Positions 5,706-12,699 of a DNA stretch of 14,334 nucleotides are shown here, one piece after another. The number at the start of each line of letters is the position of its first letter. Within the stretch, counting starts at the first letter, position 1. The position numbers and the translations under genes were made by a program. The notes beneath the pieces are model-generated. The model ran no database searches. It saw only the letters and a program-made list of their open reading frames with translations, and was not told the origin of the DNA. The DNA is from Verrucomicrobiota bacterium (GTDB lineage: Bacteria; Verrucomicrobiota; Verrucomicrobiia; Limisphaerales; AV2). The stretch spans positions 1 to 14,334 of the forward strand of contig QHPA01000317.1 of the NCBI GenBank assembly GCA_003218935.1, written 5' to 3'.

Positions 5706-6626
5706 CTATCTGTGATGCTCCCGCTTCGGTGCCGTGCGGCTGTTTTCGAGCAGGGCGAGAAACTTGTTCAGTCCGTCGAGATACCGCTCACGGCCAGCTT
5801 CGAGAAAATCATTATGACGGCCGACGATTTCCCAAAGCAGTTTCGGTTCGTTGGCCGCGGCGAAATTTTTCTCCGCATGATGGAAACCGATCAAGCCATC
5901 GGCGCGGCTGTGCATGACCAGCACCGGCACTTTAATGCGCGGCAACTTGCTGTGTGTATCGTATTTGATGATGCCCAGCCAGCGCACCGGCAGCCAGGGA
6001 AACAACTCCGCTCCGAGGTCAGTGACGCTGGTGTAAGTGCTTTGAAGAATCAGGCCGCCCGAAGGTTCGCGCAGGGCCAGTTCACTGGCGATGCCCCCAC
6101 CGAGCGACTCGCCCAACACGATAATGTTCGCCGCGGCGAAGCCTCTTTGGCGCACCCATTGATGCGCCGCCTGGCCGTCCAGATACGTGCCTTCCTCGCT
6201 CGGTCTCCCTTCGCTCCGGCCGTAGCCGCGATAATCGAAGATGAAAACGCTCGCGCCGGTTTCGAGCAACGCCGCGACGTGCTCGAGCCGATGACTGATG
6301 TTCCCGGCGTTGCCATGGCAAAGCAGGTAAACGAGGTGTTGACGCGACGAGTCCTTGTCCGCGGGAAAAAACCAGCCATTCAGCTTCAATCCGTCCGCGG
6401 TTTGAAAATGAACATCCTCGAACGGGCGGCCCAACTCGCTGCCGTTCGCGTCCATTGGGCGAGACGGCTGATAAACCTGACGATGTTCGAACCAGCGCAG
6501 CACAAGATAAACAACCGCCAGCAAAACGAGCAGTCGAATGACTTTTGAGGTTCGTCGCGTCGACTTGCTGTTGGTCACGGCAAAAAATGCCACACCGACA
6601 ATTGAAAGGCCAGCCTCGTTAAGCAT
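5706..6626 (-). CDS. Membrane-anchored alpha/beta hydrolase (BEM46/ABHD13-like)
   Basis: A complete 306-aa protein. A single hydrophobic helix at about residues 29-46 (VIRLLVLLAVVYLVLRWF) follows an Arg/Lys-rich start, so the catalytic domain is probably tethered to the inner membrane. The alpha/beta-hydrolase fold shows the oxyanion motif HGNAGN (104-109), FDYRGYGRSEG (130-140), the nucleophile elbow GESLGG with Ser174, Asp243 in MHSRADGLIGF and His271 in VGRHNDF. These match the BEM46/ABHD13-type serine hydrolases; the physiological substrate is unknown, and a lipid or ester is likely. No piece appears to be missing. A GTG at 6578 is an alternative start, and neither start has a strong ribosome binding site. 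It is the first gene of the minus-strand group leading to the aminotransferase. Confidence 0.9.
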   Translation of the reverse strand: MLNEAGLSIVGVAFFAVTNSKSTRRTSKVIRLLVLLAVVYLVLRWFEHRQVYQPSRPMDANGSELGRPFEDVHFQTADGLKLNGWFFPADKDSSRQHLVYLLCHGNAGNISHRLEHVAALLETGASVFIFDYRGYGRSEGRPSEEGTYLDGQAAHQWVRQRGFAAANIIVLGESLGGGIASELALREPSGGLILQSTYTSVTDLGAELFPWLPVRWLGIIKYDTHSKLPRIKVPVLVMHSRADGLIGFHHAEKNFAAANEPKLLWEIVGRHNDFLEAGRERYLDGLNKFLALLENSRTAPKREHHR

Positions 6627-6676
6627 TCCAAATGCAAGTTCGAAGATCGGGTATTACCGTGAATCCGCCGCTCGTA

Positions 6677-6782
6677 GCCGCTTAGGTACTGGTACAATTT
6701 GGTGGGGCGAGGCTACGGACGAGCCGGCTCGCGCGGACGCTCGCCCCACCGAAAATGCAAACTGTACCACTACCGCCGCATA
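6677..6782. mobile_element. 90-bp MITE-like element, copy 1, with 8-bp target duplication
   Basis: The element spans 6685-6774. It is a near-palindrome whose right end reads GCAAACTGTACCACTACC and whose left end is the slightly decayed complement (GGTACTGGTACAATTTG). Inside are GGTGGGGCGAG and CTCGCCCCACC. It is flanked by GCCGCTTA (6677-6684) and GCCGCATA (6775-6782), an 8-bp direct repeat with one mismatch, as expected for a target-site duplication. It is 84 of 88 identical, in inverse orientation, to 7366-7453. It has no coding capacity. Confidence 0.8.
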
Positions 6783-6798
6783 ACGCCGCTTTACAAAT

Positions 6799-7326
6799 TC
6801 AACGTTGCGACACCGCGTCGTTGAACTGCGGAATAGCGGTGAAGCCGCTCGCCCTCGAATCCTCCCGCAACCCGTTCTCGCGCAACATTTCGACCAACTC
6901 TTCCCCGGTGTAGTAGGGCCAAAGCATTGCCGCGGCGTGCCGCATGAAATGCTCGCTCTCCGGCGAGTTGTCGCGCAAACACGGCATGAGGCCGATGAGT
7001 TTGCCGCCGGGGCGCAGCGGTGAGACGGCCTGTCTGAACAACGTGGTCGGCTCGATCAATTCGACAATGGGGCCGGCCAGCACAAGCGCGTCATACTTTT
7101 CATGCGCGCCGAGGGAAGTTTGGGCGTGGACAGCTTGAACCAGTTGCAGCGCCGCAGAAGCCGTGGACCAGTCGAGCCATTGGCAATCGACGAGCCGGGT
7201 GTTCACAAATTCCCGCTGCGCCGCCAGATCTTCGAGCGACCACCGGATTTGCGCGTCGCGTGCGTAATGTTGGAGAAACTCCGCGCCTGCCGCTGAAAAC
7301 GTCGGTGACATTGCTCCGACAAACAT
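6799..7326 (-). CDS. Methyltransferase-like protein, possibly lacking its SAM motif I
   Basis: From the ATG at 7326 (or 7311, which has GGAG close upstream) the product is 175 or 170 aa. The second half resembles the C-terminal half of class I SAM methyltransferases: YDALVLAGPIVELIEPTTLF (motif IV-like strand and helix), then SPLRPGGKLIGLMPCL (motif V/VI-like), then YTGEELVEMLRENGL. The N-terminal half (SAAGAEFLQHYARDAQIRW, EDLAAQREFVNTRLVDCQWLDW) shows no G-x-G-x-G motif, although DCQWLDW could follow motif II/III. Either this is a degenerate family or a motif-I piece is lost, as in other genes here. The reading frame is open beyond 7326 into the flanking element, but that extension is repeat-encoded. 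MITE copies lie 17 nt after its stop and about 30 nt before its start. It is divergent from the methyltransferase at 7548. Confidence 0.6.
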   Translation of the reverse strand: MFVGAMSPTFSAAGAEFLQHYARDAQIRWSLEDLAAQREFVNTRLVDCQWLDWSTASAALQLVQAVHAQTSLGAHEKYDALVLAGPIVELIEPTTLFRQAVSPLRPGGKLIGLMPCLRDNSPESEHFMRHAAAMLWPYYTGEELVEMLRENGLREDSRASGFTAIPQFNDAVSQR

Positions 7327-7356
7327 ACCGGACGCGGCCGGCCGGTCCAACCCTGA

Positions 7357-7462
7357 TGAATTACAGTAGTGGTACAGTTTGCATTTTCGGTGGGGCGAGC
7401 GTCCGCGCGAGCCTGCTCGTCCGTACCCTCGCCCCACCAAACTGTACCACTACCTGAATTAC
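7357..7462. mobile_element. 90-bp MITE-like element, copy 2, with perfect 8-bp target duplication
   Basis: The element spans 7365-7454 in inverse orientation to copy 1. Its ends are GTAGTGGTACAGTTTG and CAAACTGTACCACTAC, a perfect terminal inverted repeat of about 16 bp. It is flanked by TGAATTAC at 7357-7364 and again at 7455-7462, an exact 8-bp direct repeat. It sits in the divergent promoter region between the two methyltransferase genes, about 30 nt upstream of the minus-strand start. Confidence 0.85.
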
Positions 7463-7547
7463 GTTCGGGTTCCGGATTGTCGTGTGGTAAACTCGTCTCA
7501 CGCAAAGCAGACGCGGAGCGGCTTGCACGGCGCCAATCGCGAAGCGG

Positions 7548-8216
7548 ATGAAACGTATTCCCGAACCGGAATTGATGGACACGGACGAGCAAGCACGCGC
7601 TTATGCCGCCGCCGATTTTTCCACGGCGCACCAGTCTTACGTCACATTATTTTCTGAGACCTTCCCGAAACGGCCGGCGAAAGCCACGGTGCTCGACCTG
7701 GGTTGTGGCCCGGCCGACGTGACTATTCGTTTTGCCAACGCCAATCCAGGCTACACTTTCCACGCCGTGGACGGCTCCGCCGCGATGTTGAACTGTGCCA
7801 GGCAGGCCCTGAAATCGCGGCGCCGGTTGATCCAGCGGATCAAACTCGTCGAGGGTTACATCCCTGGCGCGCCGATTCCGCGCAAGGGCTACGACCTGAT
7901 TCTGTCGAACAGCTTCCTGCATCACCTCCACGATCCTCAAGTCCTTTGGCGATGTGTCCGAAGCCACGCGAAAACGGGAACCCTTGTCTTTATCACCGAC
8001 TTGTTCCGACCCGCCAGCCGCGCCAGGGCCAAGGCTCTGGTCAGGAAATATTCTCATGCCGAGCCGTCGATTTTGAAGCGGGACTTCTACAACAGCTTGC
8101 TGGCGGCATTTACGCCGGACGAAATAATGGAGCAACTGGCGGAGGCCAAATTGGATCAACTTTGCGTCCAGGTCGTCAGCGACCGGCATTTGATGATTTA
8201 CGGCAGAATCCGTTAG
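7548..8216 (+). CDS. Class I SAM-dependent methyltransferase
   Basis: A complete 222-aa methyltransferase. Motif I is ATVLDLGCGPADVTIRFA (residues 46-63) and motif II ends in the acidic ribose-binding residue of FHAVDGS (Asp75). The post-II segment is GYIPGAPIPRKGYDLILSNSFL with HHLHDP, which is the motif IV region of small-molecule methyltransferases, followed by the strand TGTLVFITDLFRP. The C-terminal part (EPSILKRDFYNSLLAAFTPDEI) is like that of enzymes in the UbiE/Methyltransf_25 group. The substrate cannot be told from sequence. It is transcribed divergently from 6799-7326 with MITE copy 2 between them, and is followed by a strong hairpin at 8223. No missing segment is seen. Confidence 0.9.
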   Translation: MKRIPEPELMDTDEQARAYAAADFSTAHQSYVTLFSETFPKRPAKATVLDLGCGPADVTIRFANANPGYTFHAVDGSAAMLNCARQALKSRRRLIQRIKLVEGYIPGAPIPRKGYDLILSNSFLHHLHDPQVLWRCVRSHAKTGTLVFITDLFRPASRARAKALVRKYSHAEPSILKRDFYNSLLAAFTPDEIMEQLAEAKLDQLCVQVVSDRHLMIYGRIR

Positions 8217-8222
8217 CACGGG

Positions 8223-8245
8223 AGGGACGGCGTGCCGCCGTCCCT
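8223..8245. repeat. Perfect 10-bp hairpin after the methyltransferase gene
   Basis: AGGGACGGCG (8223-8232), loop TGC, CGCCGTCCCT (8236-8245). It begins a few bases after the methyltransferase stop and could terminate transcription, but no T-run follows, so it is more safely called a palindromic repeat. It resembles the stem inside the aminotransferase gene. Confidence 0.65.
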
Positions 8246-8289
8246 GATTCGAGCGACCGCAACATCCGTGCAGGGCGCATCGACGGCTC

Positions 8290-8353
8290 GTGGCACGGGC
8301 GTCCCGCCCGTTTGCTCCAAACCAGAAACTCACGGGCGGGACACCCATGCCAC
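8290..8353. repeat. Inverted-repeat element upstream of thiG
   Basis: The left arm, GTGGCACGGGCGTCCCGCCC (from 8290), pairs with the right arm near 8331-8353, which reads CACGGGCGGGACACCCATGC and then CAC. About 20 of 23 positions match as reverse complements. The left arm also contains its own palindrome, CGGGCGTCCCGCCCG. It is non-coding and lies in the 230-nt gap before thiG. Confidence 0.6.
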
Positions 8354-8445
8354 TACCATTGCGAGAAACTCAGATGCGCCCCGGTCCCTCCCGTCGGCTC
8401 CTGCACTCTCGACACCCGGCTCGCGACGACCTATGCTCCCTGGCG

Positions 8446-9234
8446 ATGCCTTTAGTGAAGCGACCATTGACCATTGCCGGACACGAGTTCGGCTCGCGTT
8501 TGATTCTCGGCACAGGAAAATTTTCTTCACCGGAAAAAATGCGGGACGCGCTCGACGCCAGCGGCGCGGAAATGGTCACCGTCGCGCTCCGCCGCGCGGA
8601 CCTGAGCGGCAAACATGATCCCTTCGCGAACATTTTGGATTTCATTGATCCGAAGCGTTATCTGATCCTGCCCAACACCAGCGGCGCAATGAACGCCGAG
8701 GAAGCCGTGCGACTCGCGCGACTGGCGCGCGCGGCCGGACTACCCAACTGGGTGAAGCTTGAAATCCATCCAGACCCGCGTTACCTGTTGCCCGACCCGA
8801 TCGAAACGCTCAAAGCCGCGGATCAGCTCGTGAAGGAAGGTTTTATTGTACTGCCTTACATCAATGCCGATCCGATACTGGCCAAACGTTTGCAGGACGT
8901 CGGCACCGCCACGGTGATGCCACTCGGCTCGCCGATTGGCTCGAATCGCGGCCTTCAAACACGCGATCAGATTCGCATCATCATCGAGCAAGCCACCGTG
9001 CCGGTCGTGGTTGATGCCGGCCTCGGCGCGCCCAGCCACGCCGCCGAAGCGATGGAACTGGGCGCCGACGCCGTGCTCGTCAACACCGCCATCGCTGTTG
9101 CCGATGATCCGGTGCGGATGGCAGTCGCATTCAAGAAGGCGATCGAAGCCGGTCGTGATGCGCATGAAATCGGGCCGGGCGCACAGCTTGATACCGCAAG
9201 CGCGACGAGTCCATTGACGGCATTTCTTGAGTGA
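8446..9234 (+). CDS. thiG: Thiazole synthase ThiG
   Basis: A complete 262-aa ThiG, close to the usual 250-265 residues. ThiG condenses 1-deoxy-D-xylulose 5-phosphate, dehydroglycine and ThiS-thiocarboxylate into the thiazole phosphate of thiamine in the cytoplasm. Visible motifs are [41 protein letters not shown] with the Schiff-base Lys104, [63 protein letters not shown] and the C-terminal [10 protein letters not shown]. The frame is open upstream of 8446, but that part is encoded by the repeat at 8290-8353, and homology starts at the ATG at 8446. No thiS, thiH or thiF is in the window, so the rest of the pathway must lie elsewhere. The next gene starts 145 nt downstream, beyond another repeat. 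Confidence 0.97.
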   Translation: MPLVKRPLTIAGHEFGSRLILGTGKFSSPEKMRDALDASGAEMVTVALRRADLSGKHDPFANILDFIDPKRYLILPNTSGAMNAEEAVRLARLARAAGLPNWVKLEIHPDPRYLLPDPIETLKAADQLVKEGFIVLPYINADPILAKRLQDVGTATVMPLGSPIGSNRGLQTRDQIRIIIEQATVPVVVDAGLGAPSHAAEAMELGADAVLVNTAIAVADDPVRMAVAFKKAIEAGRDAHEIGPGAQLDTASATSPLTAFLE

Positions 9235-9240
9235 GAACTC

Positions 9241-9364
9241 CGAAACCCGAATGCCGAATGACGAACGAAACTCGAATGACGAATGGCAAATGCCGCGCCG
9301 GTGCGGTGCTGCGTTCGAGCTTCCGGCTTCGTCACTCTTTTGGCATTCGGCATTCGGATTTCGT
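9241..9364. repeat. Inverted repeat between thiG and rfaE1
   Basis: The left arm, CGAAACCCGAATGCCGAATG (from about 9241), pairs with the right arm CATTCGGCATTCGGATTTCG (about 9345-9364), 19 of 20 positions as reverse complements. Between them CGAATGACGAA-type units repeat. This ATTCG-rich non-coding element fills nearly the entire gap. Open frames reading through it are not genes. Confidence 0.6.
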
Positions 9365-9378
9365 CATTTTCCACCGCC

Positions 9379-10296
9379 ATGAAACCGCGACTTCTCCCGG
9401 TTGACCGCGTTCGCCGAATTCTGCAGGCCGCCGCGCGGACCCGTGTGCTGGTCATCGGCGACGTGATGCTCGACCAGTTCATCTGGGGCCGCGTCTCGCG
9501 CATTTCGCCGGAAGCGCCGGTGCCGGTGGTTGAGTTTGAGCGCGAAAGCTTCATGCCCGGAGGCGCCGCCAACGTGGCGCGCAATCTCACCGCTTTGAAA
9601 ACTTCCGCCGACGCGCTGGGCGTCATTGGCCGGGACGACGCCGGAAAAAAATTAACGAGCCTGCTGGAGGAGCAACGCGTTGGCTGCGACGGCCTGCTGC
9701 AACACTTCGACCGCACCACCAGCATCAAGACGCGGATCATCGCGCACCAGCAACAGGTCGTGCGGATCGACCGCGAGACGCGCGAGGACCTGGACGAAAT
9801 GGCCACGCAGCGCCTGCTGGAGATTCTCGCCTGGAAACTTCCGTCCGCGGACGCGGTCATTGTGGGCGATTACGGCAAAGGCGTAGTGACTCAGCCGCTG
9901 CTCGATGAAATCAAAAAACTCTGCCGCGCGCGCGGCCTCTGGCTGAGTCTCGACCCCAAGCCGGTCCACCATTTGAATCTGGCGGGAATATCCCTCATCA
10001 CGCCGAATCGGAAGGAAGCGTTTGAATTGGCCGGCGTGATCGACGGCGGTTCCGCGCGGTCCGCCAATCCGCTGAATGACGCCGCTTTGATGGGCGCCGC
10101 GGAAAAATTGTTGCGCGACCTGCGACCGGCTTTTGACACGGTCATCGCGTCGTTGACCCTGGCCATTGCCGCAGGCGCATCGCCGCTCGAAGCGGCGATC
10201 TTTTCCAACCACGTGGCCGGAGTTGTCGTGGGCAAGGTCGGCACCGCCACCGTTTCGCCGCAGGAATTGCTGGCCAGTTTCAAACGCAAGGGATGA
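9379..10296 (+). CDS. rfaE1: D-glycero-beta-D-manno-heptose-7-phosphate kinase (RfaE1/HldE kinase domain), missing its GAGD region
   Basis: A PfkB/ribokinase-fold protein of 305 aa that matches the kinase half of HldE, which makes heptose-1,7-bisphosphate for the LPS inner core. Motifs are VLVIGDVMLDQFIWG, RISPEAPVPVV, MPGGAANVARNLTAL, TSIKTRIIAHQQQVVRIDRE, GDYGKGVVT, SLDPKP, ITPNRKEAFELAG and the C-terminal GVVVGKVGTATVSPQEL. At residues 252-253 (10132-10137) the sequence jumps from RDLRPAF directly to DTVIASLTLA. Family members have about 36 residues here, including the G-E-x-G-M strand and the PfkB signature F-D-V-S/T-G-A-G before D-T-V. Only the catalytic Asp of GAGD remains. The loss is in frame and would remove the anion hole and part of the ATP site, so the product is probably inactive if the sequence is right. 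The ATG at 9379 fits the family start. No nucleotidyltransferase domain is attached. Confidence 0.85.
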   Translation: MKPRLLPVDRVRRILQAAARTRVLVIGDVMLDQFIWGRVSRISPEAPVPVVEFERESFMPGGAANVARNLTALKTSADALGVIGRDDAGKKLTSLLEEQRVGCDGLLQHFDRTTSIKTRIIAHQQQVVRIDRETREDLDEMATQRLLEILAWKLPSADAVIVGDYGKGVVTQPLLDEIKKLCRARGLWLSLDPKPVHHLNLAGISLITPNRKEAFELAGVIDGGSARSANPLNDAALMGAAEKLLRDLRPAFDTVIASLTLAIAAGASPLEAAIFSNHVAGVVVGKVGTATVSPQELLASFKRKG

Positions 10297-10446
10297 AGCT
10301 CCAAACACCAAACACCAAAGAATCTCCCAGCTCCACGCCTTAAACGATGCGCGATACTCCCCGATGGACACACACAATGGCAGAATGTCGTTGGAGCTTT
10401 GGATTTGGGATTTCTTTGGAGCCTGGGATTTGGGTTTTGGAGCTTT
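10297..10446. repeat. Inverted repeat filling the gap between rfaE1 and the GmhB-like gene
   Basis: The left arm, AAGCTCCAAACACCAAACAC (from about 10297), pairs with the right arm near 10409-10446, which carries TTCTTTGGAGCC, GGGATTTGGG and TTTTGGAGCTT. The right arm is itself built from TTGGAGC and GGGATTTGG units in tandem. It ends at the ATG of the next gene, so that gene's ribosome binding site (GGAG about 6 nt before the ATG at 10447) is part of the repeat. Confidence 0.6.
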
Positions 10447-10995
10447 ATGAGTCGCGCTGTTTTCCTGGATCGCGACGGGACCCTCATCGAAGAGAAGGAT
10501 TATCTGAGCGACCCGGATCAAGTTGTCCTTCTTCCCGGCGCTGCGGAGGCGTTGAAACGATTGCAGGATGCCGGCTTCAAACTGTTCATCGTCTCGAATC
10601 AGTCCGGCGTGGGCCGCGGCTACTTCACGATGGCGGACGTGGAACGGATGAATCAACGTTTGGTCGAACTGCTCGCAAAAAACGGCGCGCGCCTCGAAAA
10701 AATTTACATCGCGCCCGAAGCGCCGGAGCAGCCGAGCCGCGGACGCAAACCGTCGCCACAATTCCTCTTTGACGCGCGGGATGAGTTCGGCATCGAGCTC
10801 TCGGAAAGCTACCTGATCGGCGACAAGCAGACTGATCTGGAGTGCGGGTGTAACGCGGGCGTGAAACAGAGCATCCTGGTGCGGACGGGGTATGGCGCGG
10901 AGCAGGAGCGTGCTGGAAACCAATTTACCCGCGCCGCAGTCGTGGATGATCTCCAAACGGCGGTAGAGTTGATTTTGAAGGCCGAGGTGCCCTGA
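10447..10995 (+). CDS. gmhB: HAD-IIIA phosphatase, GmhB-like (heptose-1,7-bisphosphate 7-phosphatase)
   Basis: A complete 182-aa HAD-superfamily, subfamily IIIA protein. Motif I is VFLDRDGTLI (nucleophile Asp8, acid/base Asp10), motif II is FIVSNQSGVGRG (Ser50), motif III has Lys101 in GRKPSPQFLFDA, and motif IV is LIGDKQTDLECG (Asp126, Asp130). The arrangement matches GmhB, which removes the 7-phosphate from heptose-1,7-bisphosphate, the step after the RfaE1 kinase encoded just upstream. The Cys/His zinc site of E. coli GmhB is absent: the loop reads APEAPEQPSRGRKP. Some HAD-IIIA enzymes lack that site, so a related sugar or histidinol phosphatase remains possible. The frame is open upstream, but family homology begins at the ATG at 10447. 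No internal loss is seen. Confidence 0.85.
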   Translation: MSRAVFLDRDGTLIEEKDYLSDPDQVVLLPGAAEALKRLQDAGFKLFIVSNQSGVGRGYFTMADVERMNQRLVELLAKNGARLEKIYIAPEAPEQPSRGRKPSPQFLFDARDEFGIELSESYLIGDKQTDLECGCNAGVKQSILVRTGYGAEQERAGNQFTRAAVVDDLQTAVELILKAEVP

Positions 10996-11033
10996 CCACT
11001 TGTTAGGTCAGTAAACACCACATATAAACACCT

Positions 11034-11633
11034 ATGCACGTCGTTGTCCATGATACTAATCCAAACGGAAAACCCGAGAAACTGGCTGCTTTAAATTCTA
11101 CGAGTCGTGCTGATCGTGACCACTCGATATGCTTGAGTGTTCCCGCGAATCGATTCGCAGCGCCAGCAATGCGACGTGGAGGTTCGAGGAGGAAAACGCG
11201 GACAAATCCCTCATCTCAAAACGAGAAAAAGAGAGGCTCTGTTTGGATCCTGAACCCTCTTGATAAGGACTTTGTTCCTTCTGACGCAAAATTAAGTCCT
11301 TTCGAAATCGAACAAACGCAAGTCTATCGCCCGCGACATTTCACGGAACGATTGATCGCACAAGCAGGTTACTTCACAATTCATTGCTTCCACCAAAACA
11401 CTTCGAGTTTCACGCCAATTGAAAAGGATTTGAGGTTGGGAAAGCGTTTGATGGAAATCCAGATTGAGCCAGATGCTTTCAGTGATCTGAGAGACAATCT
11501 TGAACGACACGGCGTCAGTGATCTGACAATGTTTCCAGACTTGGAAGGAGTCGGTCGATATATCACTTGGAACAATTCCTTATTGCGTGATGAAATCGAC
11601 CCTCCGAACATTCTCCTTAATCAAGGCAAGTGA
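11034..11633 (+). pseudogene. FRG-domain protein remnant (N-terminal part missing)
   Basis: The 199-codon frame has an unconvincing first third (Ser/Arg-rich, no motif). From about residue 66 it resembles the second half of an FRG domain: RGSVWILNPLDKDF, then YRPRHFTERLIAQAGYFTIH, then PDLEGVGRYI. The first half of the FRG domain, including the F/W-R-G motif and the region that usually reads P-T-R-L-L-D-W, is not found. A neighbouring frame around 11130-11250 gives a charged stretch (TWRFEEENADKSLISKREKE) that might be the original upstream reading, so a frameshift is possible. The function of FRG domains is not well established. The DNA is visibly less GC-rich than the flanking genes, suggesting acquisition. 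It ends with GTGA overlapping the kdsB start, splitting what is otherwise an LPS gene row. Confidence 0.5.
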
Positions 11634-12379
11634 ACATCCTCGGCATCATCCCCGCCCGTTATGCTTCAACTCGTTTTCCCGGCAAACCGCTGCATCCGAT
11701 CGCGGGCAAGCCGCTCATCCAGCGCGTCGTCGAGCGATGCAAGCTGGCAAACTCGTTGAGCGAAGTCATCGTCGCGACGGATGACGCGCGCATTCGCGAG
11801 GTTGCAGAGAAGTTTTGTCGCGTAGAGATGACGCGCGCGGACCATCCGAGCGGTACGGACCGCATTGCGGAAGTCGCCGCGCGTTGCGACGGCGACGCCG
11901 TGGTCAACATCCAGGGCGACGAACCGTTGATTGACCCGAAGGTAATTGATGCCGTGGCCGCTGCGCTGACAGACAATGAGATGTCCACCGCGGCCACGCT
12001 CATCAAAGACCCTGCTGAACACGACAATCCGAACGTCGTAAAAGTCGTTGTCAATTCCGCCGGACGCGCCTTATACTTTTCCCGGCGCACGGTCCCGTAT
12101 CTGCGCGATGCCGCCAGTGGTTCGGCTGCCGAACAGTTGGCGGCGTTTCCTTTTTTGAAACATCTGGGCACCTACGGCTACCGGCGTGAGACGTTGTTGC
12201 GGCTGGTGAAATTTCCGGTTTCGCCGCTCGAAGCCGCGGAGAAACTGGAACAGTTGCGCGCGCTGGAAAACGGGATTCAAATCGCGGTCGTGAAAGTGAA
12301 CTACGACAGCGTGGGCGTGGACACGCCTGAAGACGCGGCGCGTGTAGAAAGAATTTTAACCACGGATAAACACAGATGA
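11630..12379 (+). CDS. kdsB: 3-deoxy-manno-octulosonate cytidylyltransferase KdsB
   Basis: A complete 249-aa KdsB, the usual size. It activates Kdo with CTP to CMP-Kdo for lipid A-core synthesis. Motifs are IIPARYASTRFPGKPL (nucleotide-binding loop), VIVATDD, MTRADHPSGTDRIAEVA, VVNIQGDEPLID, NPNVVKVV, ALYFSRRTVPYLRD, HLGTYGYRRETLL, SPLEAAEKLEQLRALENG and VGVDTPEDAARVE. The GTG at 11630 overlaps the TGA of the FRG remnant (GTGA) and is preceded by AAGG 4 nt upstream. The last seven residues (LTTDKHR) and the stop are encoded by the left arm of a dispersed repeat (12355-12388). The product of PyrG, encoded downstream, is CTP, the cosubstrate of this enzyme. Confidence 0.96.
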   Translation: MNILGIIPARYASTRFPGKPLHPIAGKPLIQRVVERCKLANSLSEVIVATDDARIREVAEKFCRVEMTRADHPSGTDRIAEVAARCDGDAVVNIQGDEPLIDPKVIDAVAAALTDNEMSTAATLIKDPAEHDNPNVVKVVVNSAGRALYFSRRTVPYLRDAASGSAAEQLAAFPFLKHLGTYGYRRETLLRLVKFPVSPLEAAEKLEQLRALENGIQIAVVKVNYDSVGVDTPEDAARVERILTTDKHR

Positions 12380-12388
12380 ACACGGATA
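12355..12388. repeat. Repeat arm overlapping the 3' end of kdsB
   Basis: Reads TTTAACCACGGATAAACACA and then GATGAACACGGAT. It is the inverted counterpart of 12700-12723 (ends CATCTGTGGTTAAAA): both share TTTAACCAC and AGATGAACACGGAT in reverse complement. It supplies the kdsB stop codon at 12377-12379. Confidence 0.7.
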
Positions 12389-12405
12389 TTTTATGAGTTG
12401 TTAAT

Positions 12406-12660
12406 ATGAATCTGATGCAAGCCGTCATGATGTTCGGAATGTTTTTGCTGGGAGCGAATTGTGGATACTTAATTTCCATGCTTCTTCCCCGTGTTTTTGC
12501 GCAGTTGTGCATGCTAGCATCGGGAGCCCTGATTGCATTTTTCTCTTTTGTGCCCGTGACAAAATGGCTGATGAGCAAACCCTGTTCACACACTAGGTCC
12601 ACAGTTCTAACGATTGCATCTGTTTTGCGCCGTTTACGCTGTGGAATCTTGAAAGTTTGA
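12406..12660 (+). CDS. Small membrane protein of unknown function
   Basis: An 84-residue frame starting at ATG 12406 (MNLMQAVMMFGMFLLGANCG). Two hydrophobic segments, about residues 5-27 and 32-53, are separated by a short Arg-containing turn, with a basic tail (RRLRCGILKV) after about residue 58. This is the pattern of a small two-helix inner-membrane protein. The C-terminal third reads less like protein. It is not recognised as any family. Its DNA is less GC-rich than the flanking genes and it lies between the inverted repeat arms at 12355-12388 and 12700-12723, so it may have been carried in with them. The ribosome binding site is weak. Confidence 0.35.
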   Translation: MNLMQAVMMFGMFLLGANCGYLISMLLPRVFAQLCMLASGALIAFFSFVPVTKWLMSKPCSHTRSTVLTIASVLRRLRCGILKV

Positions 12661-12699
12661 AACATCGCTAATGGTTTGATACGACTTGCATCCGTGTCA

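Noticed and set aside
5421..6548. Long plus-strand open frame opposite the aminotransferase start and the hydrolase
   Set aside because: It is antisense to a clear alpha/beta hydrolase with a full catalytic triad; its own translation shows no family features.
6677..7462. Composite transposon carrying the methyltransferase-like gene between two elements
   Set aside because: Each 90-bp copy has its own, different 8-bp flanking duplication, so they inserted independently and the interval did not move as one unit.
8290..8445. N-terminal extension of ThiG by 52 residues
   Set aside because: The extension is encoded by an inverted repeat and ThiG homology begins at the ATG at 8446.
9652..10956. 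Long minus-strand open frame across rfaE1 and the GmhB-like gene
   Set aside because: It runs antisense through two recognised genes and the repeat between them, which is not plausible for a real gene.
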